A DNA stretch of 45,502 bases from a virus: IMG/VR virus record IMGVR_UViG_3300010412_000433, positions 1 through 45,502 of that record, one strand, 5' to 3'. Position 1 is the first letter of the stretch, and each line of letters starts with the position of its first letter. Positions 6,593 to 12,920 of this stretch are shown in pieces. The position numbers and the translations under genes are program-made. Below the pieces are notes generated by a model. That model saw only the letters and a program-made list of their open reading frames with translations, did no database searches and was not told where the DNA came from.

Positions 6593-7223
6593 TTATAGTC
6601 AGCTTCCTAAGTATGCGCAAGCAGATACAACTGAGATCTCCGATCTTATTGCATACTGCGCGCGTGTAAGTAATTTAGAAGCTAGCTTAGAAGATGACAA
6701 TGAAAAGCTATTAAAGTATCTTATTTGTCATAAGCATTGGAGTCCTTTTGAAATGGTTTCAGTCTGTCTAGAGATTGAGACTACGCGTGATATTGCACGT
6801 CAAATACTAAGACATCGTAGTTTTAGTTTTCAAGAGTTTTCTCAACGCTATGCTCAGCCGACTGCTATGGATTTTGTAATTCGTGAAGCACGGCTACAAG
6901 ATAAAAAGAATCGCCAAAACTCTATTGAAACGGAGGATTTGGCTCTTCACAAAGAATGGGCTAATCGACAGCAACTAGTACTCGATCAAGCAATTGATGC
7001 TTATAACTGGGCTACTGAAATGGGTATTGCTAAAGAAGTAGCTCGTGCTGTATTGCCAGAAGGCATGACGCCTTCGCGTCTATTTATGAACGGTACAATA
7101 CGTTCCTGGATTCATTATATTGATCTTCGTAGTGCTCATGGCACGCAAAAAGAGCATATTCAAATTGCAAAAGAATGTGCTAAAGTTATTGGAGAAGTAT
7201 TTCTACATGATATATCTAATTGA
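6573..7223 (+). CDS. thyX: Flavin-dependent thymidylate synthase
   Basis: Makes dTMP from dUMP using FAD, NADPH and methylene-tetrahydrofolate. The 216-residue product contains the diagnostic RHR-x7-S signature (R80-H81-R82 ... S90, in RHRSFSFQEFSQR) and a conserved C-terminal RSWIHYIDLRSAHGTQKEH segment that carries substrate-binding Arg and catalytic-region residues. Length is typical for the family (200-250). The ATG at 6573 lies within the end of the previous small gene. A ThyX together with the class II RNR at 26463 gives the phage its own route from NTPs to dTTP that works independently of host ThyA. Confidence 0.95.
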   Translation: MKVTLFSYSQLPKYAQADTTEISDLIAYCARVSNLEASLEDDNEKLLKYLICHKHWSPFEMVSVCLEIETTRDIARQILRHRSFSFQEFSQRYAQPTAMDFVIREARLQDKKNRQNSIETEDLALHKEWANRQQLVLDQAIDAYNWATEMGIAKEVARAVLPEGMTPSRLFMNGTIRSWIHYIDLRSAHGTQKEHIQIAKECAKVIGEVFLHDISN

Positions 7224-7241
7224 GTTTGTTAAAAATAGTAC

Positions 7242-7270
7242 TTGACAATTTTAGAGGTATAGGGTATAAT
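7242..7270 (+). promoter_or_regulatory. Sigma70-type promoter
   Basis: TTGACA (7242-7247), 17-bp spacer, TATAAT (7265-7270), with AAAAATAGTAC upstream. Predicted start is about 7277, only about 11 bases before the ATG at 7288, so the mRNA leader is very short. Confidence 0.78.
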
Positions 7271-7287
7271 AATAGAGAATATAAAAT

Positions 7288-7929
7288 ATGGCTAAACGTG
7301 GTGTCAAAGTAAAAGAGCATGAAAAGCTTTCTGACAGTAATATTAAAAGAGTAATTGACTTACTCAATTCTTCGCCTCCTATCTCTAAGAAGGAGGCTTG
7401 TACTATTTTAAACATCTCATATAATACAACTCGATTAAATAAAATCATTGAAAACTATAAGGAGCAGCAAGACCTTATCAAAAGAATGAAGGCTAAAAAG
7501 CGAGGAACACCTGCTGATAAAGATGAGATTAAATGGATAATTCAATCATTTATTCGAGGAGAATCAATAGCAGATATAGCTAAGAAGAATTATAGATCTA
7601 CTGCGTTTATAAATCATTTAATTGAAAATTTAGGAGTACCTGAACGGGCAAAAGGTGATGATGCACATAAAGTATCATTACTTCCAGATAATTGCATAGG
7701 AGATTCTTTTGCAGAAGGTGAAATAGCCTGGTCTGCGAAATACCATGCTCCTTGTAAAGTAGTAAAAGAATTAAAGACTAATTATGAGTGGCCCTGTTAC
7801 AGAATTTGGGTCATTGAACGAAGCGAAGAAACATTCAACCAGGGAGGATTCTATGCAGCTCAACTTGCATACGATCTAGGAAAATTAACACATTTGGACG
7901 AGTATGGAATCGACGCAAGTAATTTATAA
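7288..7929 (+). CDS. Phage protein with helix-turn-helix segments
   Basis: A 213-residue protein, function not assigned. The N-terminal half is basic and helical, with two HTH-like stretches: PISKKEACTILNISYNTTRL (about residues 31-50) and GESIADIAKKNYRSTAFINHL (about 91-111). The C-terminal half (FAEGEIAWSAKYHAPCKV, YRIWVI, GGFYAAQLAYDLGKLTHL) looks like a small beta domain of a kind I recall from other aquatic phage hypothetical proteins, but I cannot name it. It is driven by its own near-consensus promoter with a very short leader, which suits an early regulator. DNA binding is inferred. Confidence 0.7.
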   Translation: MAKRGVKVKEHEKLSDSNIKRVIDLLNSSPPISKKEACTILNISYNTTRLNKIIENYKEQQDLIKRMKAKKRGTPADKDEIKWIIQSFIRGESIADIAKKNYRSTAFINHLIENLGVPERAKGDDAHKVSLLPDNCIGDSFAEGEIAWSAKYHAPCKVVKELKTNYEWPCYRIWVIERSEETFNQGGFYAAQLAYDLGKLTHLDEYGIDASNL

Positions 7930-8185
7930 TATCCTTCAATATTATCTTATATTTTGTTTAGCAACATCGCTATCTACATTACTAATGTGTAGGAAGATAT
8001 TGAAGCTATCAAATGTTTCGTTGGATTTTTTCGGACGTTCAACGTATTATGGCATGATGGCTATAGTATCTTTTTTATTAGCACCTATATTTTTTATCGT
8101 ATTTATTTTCTATTCAGAAACATACATAGAAGCTGCGACAAAAAGTATGATAAAACAATTCAAACAAGACGAAGAAAGTAGTTGA
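7904..8185 (+). CDS. Small membrane protein, two transmembrane segments
   Basis: A 93-residue protein with two hydrophobic segments, about residues 8-28 and 48-70, separated by a basic loop (CRKILKLS) and ending in a charged tail (KSMIKQFKQDEESS). The layout suggests an inner-membrane protein with both ends on the same side. The ATG at 7904 overlaps the upstream gene by 26 bases. Its TGA stop lies within the -35 box of the next promoter. Two-segment proteins of this size can be holins, but there is no lysis gene beside it and the gene is in an early operon, so I do not call it one. Confidence 0.65.
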   Translation: MESTQVIYNILQYYLIFCLATSLSTLLMCRKILKLSNVSLDFFGRSTYYGMMAIVSFLLAPIFFIVFIFYSETYIEAATKSMIKQFKQDEESS

Positions 8186-8210
8186 CTTAATTTCTTATAG
8201 CCTATATAAT
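8182..8210 (+). promoter_or_regulatory. Sigma70-type promoter for Myb-like gene
   Basis: TTGACT (8182-8187), 17-bp spacer, TATAAT (8205-8210). The -35 overlaps the stop codon of the membrane-protein gene. Predicted start is near 8217, giving a leader of about 93 bases to the ATG at 8310. Confidence 0.72.
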
Positions 8211-8309
8211 AATAAAAAGGATGATTATATGGGCGAAAGATTTTACTTGCAACAACTGGCACGCCTAGGCACATGCGTAGGCTATAAATCAACAAAGAGG
8301 AAAAGAAAG

Positions 8310-8666
8310 ATGGCATGGACAGATGAACGAAAGGCACAAGCGGTCGAAATGTATGAAAAGGCCGAGCCTACTCCAGAGACGAGTATGGAAATCGTAAAGG
8401 AGATTGCTGAAGAGCTTGGTGAAAGTCCAAACGGTGTTCGCATGGTGCTTACGAAGGCTGGCGTATACATTAAGAAGGCTGCAGCTGCTTCCAGCGGTGG
8501 TGCAAAAGCTTCTGGTGGAACGCGCGTGTCAAAGGAAGTTGCCATCAATGGACTTACAGCAGCATTGACGGATGCTGGTCAGGAAGTTGACAATGATATT
8601 GTCAGCAAGCTGACGGGTAAGGCGGCTGTCTACTTCACTGGCGTTATTAACGCGCTTAATAAGTAG
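8310..8666 (+). CDS. Single-repeat Myb/SANT-like HTH protein
   Basis: A 118-residue protein beginning MAWTDERKAQAVEMY, then EIAEELGESPNGVRMVLTKAG: a W-T-x-E-x start, an acidic helix and an I-A-E-x-L-G-x-S-x-x-x-V-R HTH, like a Myb/SANT unit. It matches the first unit of the protein at 12103 (WTEERTSAL ... ERLETSPKSVAAKLRK). An Ala/Gly linker and a helical C-terminal domain (about residues 70-118) follow. GC and codon use are clearly higher than in neighbours. The gene has its own promoter and a strong terminator, suggesting an abundant product. The ATG at 8310 has AGAGG upstream; an in-frame ATG at 8229 with its own weak SD would add a 27-residue basic extension. A DNA-coating or regulatory role is inference. 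Confidence 0.7.
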   Translation: MAWTDERKAQAVEMYEKAEPTPETSMEIVKEIAEELGESPNGVRMVLTKAGVYIKKAAAASSGGAKASGGTRVSKEVAINGLTAALTDAGQEVDNDIVSKLTGKAAVYFTGVINALNK

Positions 8667-8680
8667 AAAAAGCTGAGAAG

Positions 8681-8709
8681 CTCCCCGCCTGTTGGCGGGG
8701 AGACTTTTT
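8681..8709 (+). terminator. Intrinsic terminator
   Basis: A perfect 9-bp GC-rich stem (CTCCCCGCC / GGCGGGGAG) with a TGTT loop, followed after AC by five Ts. It sits 15 bases past the Myb-like gene stop and closes a single-gene transcription unit. Confidence 0.92.
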
Positions 8710-8771
8710 CACGTCTGCAATATTGGGCTGCGCAGAAAGAGGTTTCTTGCAAAGCCAATAGGAGCAGCATA

Positions 8772-9038
8772 GTGAAAAAAGAAGAGCTTAGAAAGTTAAT
8801 GGATTCTGCGGGTGACGCAGTAATCTCTTACAAAAGTGAAAAATCTAAAAAGACAAAGTACAATATTTGCACTTTGGATTTTTCTACGCCCTACATTCAG
8901 AAAAAGAATAACAGGGTAAAAGAAGATGATAATACACTCCTAATGTTTTGTTGGGATACAGATTCTTATCGTCTTATGAAACCAGAAAATGTGGTTTCAG
9001 TAGTTCCATTAGCTAGCATTTTAAAGAATGAAAGATAA
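8772..9038 (+). CDS. Conserved-looking phage protein, unknown function
   Basis: An 88-residue protein starting at a GTG; AGGAG lies 7 bases upstream, which decides the start. The N-terminal part is Lys-rich and helical; the C-terminal part (LLMFCWDTDSYRLMKPENVVSVVPL) reads like a small beta domain with a W-D-T-D-S-Y-R-L-M core. I recall similar strings in other phage hypothetical proteins but no function. It follows the terminator at 8681-8709 with no clear promoter in the roughly 60-base gap, so it may depend on read-through. Its TAA overlaps the next ATG as TAATG. Confidence 0.65.
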   Translation: MKKEELRKLMDSAGDAVISYKSEKSKKTKYNICTLDFSTPYIQKKNNRVKEDDNTLLMFCWDTDSYRLMKPENVVSVVPLASILKNER

Positions 9039-9316
9039 TGGAAATCTATTCTAAGATACTATTAAATGATGGTTTTCGCCAGGTAAGAATGACTATATCA
9101 GAATTCCATGGAGAAGAGTATTTACATTTTAGAGAATATTACCTGGATTTTGATGAGGAATGGAAGCCTACCGACAAAGGAGTTCACATTCCTTTAGAGA
9201 TAGAAACGACGATGGAACTGTTTAGAGGAGTATCTGAAATACTATCTTTAGCTGAAAACAGAAAAGTACTTGAAGAATATTTTTCTGAAATCATCAAAGA
9301 TATCTATCAAAAATAA
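9038..9316 (+). CDS. PC4/YdbC-like single-stranded DNA-binding transcription cofactor
   Basis: A 92-residue protein. Residues about 12-50 follow the PC4 (transcriptional coactivator p15) core closely: FRQVRMTISEFHGEEYL, then FREYYLDFDEEWKPTDKG and VHIPLE, matching the V-x-V-x-x-F-x-G, R-E-Y-x-x-D, G/E-x-K-P-x-x-K-G and I-x-L-x-x-E landmarks. PC4 domains bind ssDNA as dimers; bacterial and phage versions are known but little studied. A helical C-terminal extension (about residues 58-92) follows. It is coupled to the previous gene by TAATG and sits just before the ligase promoter. A role in phage transcription or replication-fork DNA is inferred. Confidence 0.8.
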   Translation: MEIYSKILLNDGFRQVRMTISEFHGEEYLHFREYYLDFDEEWKPTDKGVHIPLEIETTMELFRGVSEILSLAENRKVLEEYFSEIIKDIYQK

Positions 9317-9318
9317 AG

Positions 9319-9348
9319 TTGACAGAAGAGGTAAAAACCAGTTATAAT
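9319..9348 (+). promoter_or_regulatory. Sigma70-type promoter for ligase gene (leaderless)
   Basis: TTGACA (9319-9324), 18-bp spacer, TATAAT (9343-9348), with AAAAATAAAG upstream. The start expected 7 bases after the -10 is 9355, which is the A of the ligase ATG. Confidence 0.75.
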
Positions 9349-9354
9349 ACTACT

Positions 9355-10260
9355 ATGAACGAATTTGTCAAAAAAGCAGCGCAAGCATACTACGAAGGCA
9401 AGCCTATCATTTCCGATGAGGAATATGATGCTCTTGTAGCTGGCAATGAACCATTAGGTTATCAAGCTAACTTTAAGAAAAGACATGCCTTTCCTATGTT
9501 TAGCTTGCAGAAATTTTATGAAGGAGATACTCTACCTTTTGAAGATGGAGTAGTTACTCCTAAGCTCGATGGTGCTGCAATATCTATATACTATTCTAAC
9601 AATAGATTGTCAGTTGCTCTTACTAGAGGCAATGGCAAAGAGGGTATAGAGATAACTGAAAAGATTAAACTTCTAGTACCTAATAAAATTATTATCGGAG
9701 ATGCTCAAATCTCCGGTGAAGTGGTTTGTCCAAAATCAGTACCTAATGCGCGAAATGTCGCAGCAGGAGCTTTAGCGTTAAAAGATATAGAAGAATTTAA
9801 GAAAAGAGACCTTACTTTTATCGCATATGACATTCATCCCAAAGCTAAAACTTTGTGGACCGAAGAAATGGAACATCTATGGCAAGTGGGTTTTAAGACT
9901 GTCATTGATAGTCCTTGGGATCAGTTTCCACATGATGGGCAAGTACATCGTATAGATTCAAATGAAGTGTTTGAGTCTATGGGTTATACAGCTCACCATC
10001 CTCGTGGTGCTTTTGCATATAAAAAGCGTCAACCTGGAGTAGTAACTAAACTACTGGATGTAGAGTGGAAAGTTGGCAAGTCTGGCGTGGTTTCACCAGT
10101 AGCTATTCTCGAGCCCGTAAAGATTGGAGAAGCTACTGTGTCTCGTGCGACACTTCACAATATTGCATATATTGAAGGTCTTGGACTAGAGATTGGTTGT
10201 GATGTTGAGGTAATACGAAGTGGAGAGATCATTCCAAGAATTGTTAGGAGAGTGAATTGA
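9355..10260 (+). CDS. ligA: NAD+-dependent DNA ligase, adenylation and OB half
   Basis: This 301-residue protein carries the catalytic N-terminal half of LigA. A shortened Ia domain has the SDEEYDAL motif that holds NMN (D-x-x-Y-D). The HAFPMFSLQK segment and the KLDG adenylation motif follow, with Lys70 as the likely nucleophile. Further motifs are LTRGNGKEG, SGEVV and NARNVAAGAL, then VEWKVGKSGVVSPVA leading into the OB fold (ATLHNIAYIE ... RSGEIIPRIV). The zinc, HhH and BRCT parts are absent and are encoded separately at 11356. The in-frame TTG at 9319 is the -35 of the promoter, so the ATG at 9355 is used. No Shine-Dalgarno precedes it, consistent with a leaderless mRNA. Split two-gene ligases are known in T5-like phages. 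Confidence 0.93.
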   Translation: MNEFVKKAAQAYYEGKPIISDEEYDALVAGNEPLGYQANFKKRHAFPMFSLQKFYEGDTLPFEDGVVTPKLDGAAISIYYSNNRLSVALTRGNGKEGIEITEKIKLLVPNKIIIGDAQISGEVVCPKSVPNARNVAAGALALKDIEEFKKRDLTFIAYDIHPKAKTLWTEEMEHLWQVGFKTVIDSPWDQFPHDGQVHRIDSNEVFESMGYTAHHPRGAFAYKKRQPGVVTKLLDVEWKVGKSGVVSPVAILEPVKIGEATVSRATLHNIAYIEGLGLEIGCDVEVIRSGEIIPRIVRRVN

Positions 10261-10589
10261 AGATAGAAGAAGGTAATGTGTTTTCGTTTGCTGGTATTGT
10301 AGAAACTCCTAATTCTTATAATGGAGCTATAGCTCTATATGATTATTTGTGGGTTCTTAAACCAGAGCTTCGAGAGAAACTTATTAAATCTTGGATTCTT
10401 TTACTAGAAAGTGTACTTAAAGATGGTTTTCTAGAGCAAGAAGCTCCGGATTATGCTGATGGAACAGCAATTGTTTTCGTCAATGAAGAGCCCATTGAAA
10501 CGCGGGAACTTCCTGACAACGTAATACAATTTAGGAGTAGAGATGGCCGGCAAAGGTTCGAGGCGAAGAAGATTGAAAGTGAGTCGTGA
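10257..10589 (+). CDS. Hypothetical protein between the ligase halves
   Basis: A 110-residue acidic protein starting at a TTG that overlaps the ligase TGA (TTGA); AGGAG sits 6 bases upstream, so the rare start is well supported. The sequence is mainly helical in the middle (VLKPELREKLIKSWILLLESVL) with several acidic residues and a charged C-terminus. I recognise no domain. It continues the ligase transcript and overlaps the next gene by 47 bases. Confidence 0.65.
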   Translation: MKIEEGNVFSFAGIVETPNSYNGAIALYDYLWVLKPELREKLIKSWILLLESVLKDGFLEQEAPDYADGTAIVFVNEEPIETRELPDNVIQFRSRDGRQRFEAKKIESES

Positions 10590-10746
10590 TGAGTTTGATC
10601 GAAACTGGGATGCTATTTTTCCTAGAAAGAATTGGACTCATCAATGCGACAATATGCTTGTTACAATAAGTAGAAAAGATGTTTGTCCTTACTGTGGAAA
10701 ACAATATGTATCAGATGACGTACAAAGGCAAGACAACAACATTTAA
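10543..10746 (+). CDS. Small basic zinc-finger-like protein
   Basis: A 67-residue protein starting at an ATG with AGGAG 5 bases upstream. The N-terminus is strongly basic (GKGSRRRRLKVSR). The rest has HQCDN and CPYCGKQ, a spacing that would allow a small zinc-binding site, although only three cysteines and one histidine are available. Small proteins of this type are frequent in phage early regions. Nucleic-acid binding is plausible, not shown. Confidence 0.65.
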   Translation: MAGKGSRRRRLKVSRDEFDRNWDAIFPRKNWTHQCDNMLVTISRKDVCPYCGKQYVSDDVQRQDNNI

Positions 10747-10948
10747 TAATATTGAAGCACTTTCTAATGAGTTGCTTTGGATTTGGGCTGAAGATTTAGG
10801 TCTTAACTATATCTTTCATTCTGGAGGTACTGTAACCTTTGAAGAAAGGCCCTGGCGAGAAGAAGAACCTTGTAAGTGGTGTGGTCTACCTGTAACTGAG
10901 CAAACCGATCCTCCAGCAGATTATTGCGATCATGACGGGGATTTATAA
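10706..10948 (+). CDS. Small protein with C-terminal Cys-rich zinc-like motif
   Basis: About 80 residues. The start is uncertain: ATG at 10679, 10706 or 10715 are all in frame, and none has a strong ribosome-binding site. The middle is MTYKGKTTTF plus a helix (IEALSNELLWIW), and the C-terminus has CKWCGLPV ... YCDHDGD, a C-x2-C ... C-x-H pattern likely to bind zinc. Nothing more specific is recognisable. It overlaps the genes on both sides. Confidence 0.6.
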   Translation: MYQMTYKGKTTTFNNIEALSNELLWIWAEDLGLNYIFHSGGTVTFEERPWREEEPCKWCGLPVTEQTDPPADYCDHDGDL

Positions 10949-11294
10949 CGAAACATATTTTAAAAACCATCCAGAAGAAAAAGATCGTGATGGTGTTTTA
11001 TACTGCGTAGTTCTAGTAAATAAAAAGACTTACGTCCGTGAGTGTATAAAAATAGGTATTGCAGCTGGTAAGAATTGGAAAGACGTTTTAAAACGAAGTA
11101 GAGGCTTTACAGGCTACGACATTCGTATTCAAAAGATTTATCGCGATACTTTGTATAATGTGTGGAAGCTAGAACAGTTTCTTCATGTAGAATTTGCTAA
11201 GTACCGTTTGAAGCCAACGGAAAAATTCGGTGGGCACACTGAGTGCTTTTCAATCCAGCCGGAGATCATCACTAGCATACCTTCGAAAAAATAA
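10932..11294 (+). CDS. T5orf172-like protein (GIY-YIG superfamily)
   Basis: A 120-residue protein. The pattern GVLYCVVLVN ... ECIKIGIAAGKNWKDVLKRSRGFTGYDIRI, then NVWKLEQFLHVEFAKYRLKP and GGHTECF, matches the T5orf172 family, a GIY-YIG-related fold: V-Y-x-V-x-V strand, K-I-G-I loop, R at the helix, and a conserved E in the L-E-x-x-L-H helix. T5orf172-type domains occur in phage and nuclease-related proteins. Nuclease activity is expected from the fold but unproven. It overlaps the previous gene by 17 bases and is the last gene before the second ligase promoter. Confidence 0.65.
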   Translation: MTGIYNETYFKNHPEEKDRDGVLYCVVLVNKKTYVRECIKIGIAAGKNWKDVLKRSRGFTGYDIRIQKIYRDTLYNVWKLEQFLHVEFAKYRLKPTEKFGGHTECFSIQPEIITSIPSKK

Positions 11295-11297
11295 TTC

Positions 11298-11326
11298 TTG
11301 ACATTTAAGCTTAAACAACGTATAAT
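11298..11326 (+). promoter_or_regulatory. Sigma70-type promoter for second ligase gene
   Basis: TTGACA (11298-11303), 17-bp spacer, TATAAT (11321-11326) in TATAATATATACA, with AAAAAATAATTC upstream. These flanks are nearly identical to the promoter at 5489. Confidence 0.82.
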
Positions 11327-11355
11327 ATATACACAATAGAGGAAGAGTTAGTTTT

Positions 11356-12099
11356 TTGAAAATCGAAATGCCGACAATTTGCCCGAGCTGCTCCTCTACG
11401 CTGGTGCGTAGAAATGAACAGCTCTTTTGTGAGAATCAAGGCTGTGCCGGCAAAGAGGCTCAAAAGATTGAGCATTTTGCTAAGACTGTGAAGATTAAGG
11501 GTCTGGGGCCATCCACTATCAGCAAACTCAAGATAGCTTCTATTAGTGATATTTATAGCTTGAGTTTAGAAGAAATGGTGGAGCGGCTAGACTCTGTGAA
11601 AATAGCAGGTAAGGTTTTTGAGGAGATTCAGAGGTCAAAGAACTGTTCACTTCAAGAACTTCTGCCTGCTTTTTCTATTCCTTTGATTGGAAAGACGGCT
11701 TCAGAAAAACTGTGTATGGTGCTTGATGACCTTAACAATCTATCTGAAGACGTTTGTAAACAAGCCGGGTTGGGACCAAAAGCAACTCGCAATCTAATGT
11801 CTTGGTTTGAAGTAGATTACAACACAATATACAAGGAACTTCCATTTAGTTTTAAGTCAGAAAAGACTGTTAAGCCGAGTAAAGGCATAGTGTGTATTAC
11901 TGGTAAATTGAAGTCTTTTAAGACAAAAAGCGAAGCAGAAAAACTGCTAATAAACTCCGGGTATAGTGTAAAATCAACTTTAACCAAAGATGTTACGATT
12001 CTTGTGAATGAAAGCGGTATTGAATCCGCAAAGACGAAGAAGGCTAGAGATAGTGGTATCTCTATTGTGTGTAACATTAACCAATTGATTGAGGTGTAA
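11356..12099 (+). CDS. ligB: NAD+-dependent DNA ligase, zinc-finger/HhH/BRCT half
   Basis: A 247-residue protein with the C-terminal domains of LigA. A four-cysteine zinc finger comes first (C9, C12, C25, C30). It is followed by helix-hairpin-helix repeats (VKIKGLGPSTISKL at about residues 45-58, FSIPLIGKTASEKL and QAGLGPKATRNL) and a BRCT domain from about residue 173 (GIVCITGKLKSF ... GYSVKSTLTKDVTILV). It would hold DNA for the catalytic subunit at 9355. The best start is the TTG at 11356, with GGAAGAG about 8 bases upstream; an ATG at 11368 lies downstream without an SD and would leave only 4 residues before C9. It has its own promoter and shares the transcript with the Myb-like repeat gene. 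T5-like phages also encode a LigB subunit. Confidence 0.92.
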   Translation: MKIEMPTICPSCSSTLVRRNEQLFCENQGCAGKEAQKIEHFAKTVKIKGLGPSTISKLKIASISDIYSLSLEEMVERLDSVKIAGKVFEEIQRSKNCSLQELLPAFSIPLIGKTASEKLCMVLDDLNNLSEDVCKQAGLGPKATRNLMSWFEVDYNTIYKELPFSFKSEKTVKPSKGIVCITGKLKSFKTKSEAEKLLINSGYSVKSTLTKDVTILVNESGIESAKTKKARDSGISIVCNINQLIEV

Positions 12100-12102
12100 T
12101 TT

Positions 12103-12831
12103 ATGGGACTTCCAAAGTGGACTGAAGAGCGCACTAGTGCGCTTGTGGATTTTGTAGGAGACGAGTCGCCTGTTTCGTATGCGACCGTTGTTGAAGCTGC
12201 TGAGCGTCTAGAGACTTCTCCGAAGTCTGTGGCTGCAAAGCTGCGTAAGATGGAATATGAGGTTGAATCCTCAGCTGCTGCTGTACATAAGGTTTTCTCG
12301 GACGAGCAGGAAGAAACTCTTCGCGCGTTTGTTGAAGACAACAGTGGTCAGTATACATATGCCGATATTGCTGATGCGTTTGAAGATGGAGCTTTCAGCT
12401 CCAAGCAGATCCAGGGCAAGTTGCTTTCTATGCAGCTCACGGATCATGTGAAGCCAACGCCGAAGCATGAGAATGTTCGTACGTTCTCTGAAAAGGAAGA
12501 GGCTGATTTTGTGGCGATGGCTAATAAGGGTGCTTTCCTTGAAGAAATCGCAGACAAGCTTGGACGCACGATTAATCAGGTGCGTGGAAAGGCGCTGTCG
12601 CTTCTCCGTTCCAAGGAGATCGAGGCCATTCCGAAGCAGCGTGACAGCAAGGGCTCAACTCGCGTTGATCCGCTGGAAGGCGTTGACGTTGGTTCGATGA
12701 CTGTCGCAGAGATTGCGGAGCGAATCGGCAAGACGGAGCGTGGCGTAAAGACGATGCTTACTCGTCGTGGTCTGTCAGCTACAGATTATGACGGTGCGGC
12801 AAAGGCAGAAAAGGCAAAGGCAAACGCCTAA
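12103..12831 (+). CDS. Protein with tandem Myb/SANT-like HTH repeats
   Basis: A 242-residue protein, apparently made of repeated HTH units. The units are at about 6-55 (WTEERTSAL...KSVAAKLRKM), 65-114 (FSDEQEETL...KQIQGKLLSM) and 128-174 (FSEKEEADF...NQVRGKALSL). A shorter unit at 199-224 (MTVAEIAERIGKTERGVKTML) follows, then an Ala/Lys tail. Each has an aromatic plus acidic start, a helix, an I-A-x-x-x-G helix and a V-x-x-K-L recognition-like helix, as in Myb/SANT domains. GC is higher than in flanking genes (one 60-base line counted at 58% versus 33% in the helicase gene). The ATG has GAGG 8 bases upstream; a GAAA-loop terminator follows. Related to the protein at 8310. Function unknown; multivalent DNA binding is inferred. 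Confidence 0.75.
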   Translation: MGLPKWTEERTSALVDFVGDESPVSYATVVEAAERLETSPKSVAAKLRKMEYEVESSAAAVHKVFSDEQEETLRAFVEDNSGQYTYADIADAFEDGAFSSKQIQGKLLSMQLTDHVKPTPKHENVRTFSEKEEADFVAMANKGAFLEEIADKLGRTINQVRGKALSLLRSKEIEAIPKQRDSKGSTRVDPLEGVDVGSMTVAEIAERIGKTERGVKTMLTRRGLSATDYDGAAKAEKAKANA

Positions 12832-12850
12832 ACTTTAATTTTTGCAAATT

Positions 12851-12887
12851 GCTGGGAGTGCGGGGAAACCCGTACTTCCCAGCTTTT
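12851..12887 (+). terminator. Intrinsic terminator with GAAA loop
   Basis: A long stem (GCTGGGA...GCGGG against CCCGTAC...TCCCAGC, one bulged T) closed by a GAAA tetraloop, followed by TTTT. It lies 19 bases past the Myb-repeat gene and ends the ligB transcript before the helicase gene. Confidence 0.88.
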
Positions 12888-12920
12888 GCATGCGTATTCT
12901 ATGCAAGCAGGTACTTATAA

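Noticed and set aside
7904-8185. Two-segment membrane protein as a holin
   Set aside because: Size fits, but it is in an early regulatory operon far from the spanins and has no lysis neighbour; the call would be a guess.
9319-9354. TTG start at 9319 for the first ligase gene
   Set aside because: It is the -35 box of the promoter and the extra 12 codons contain the -10 box; no Shine-Dalgarno precedes it.
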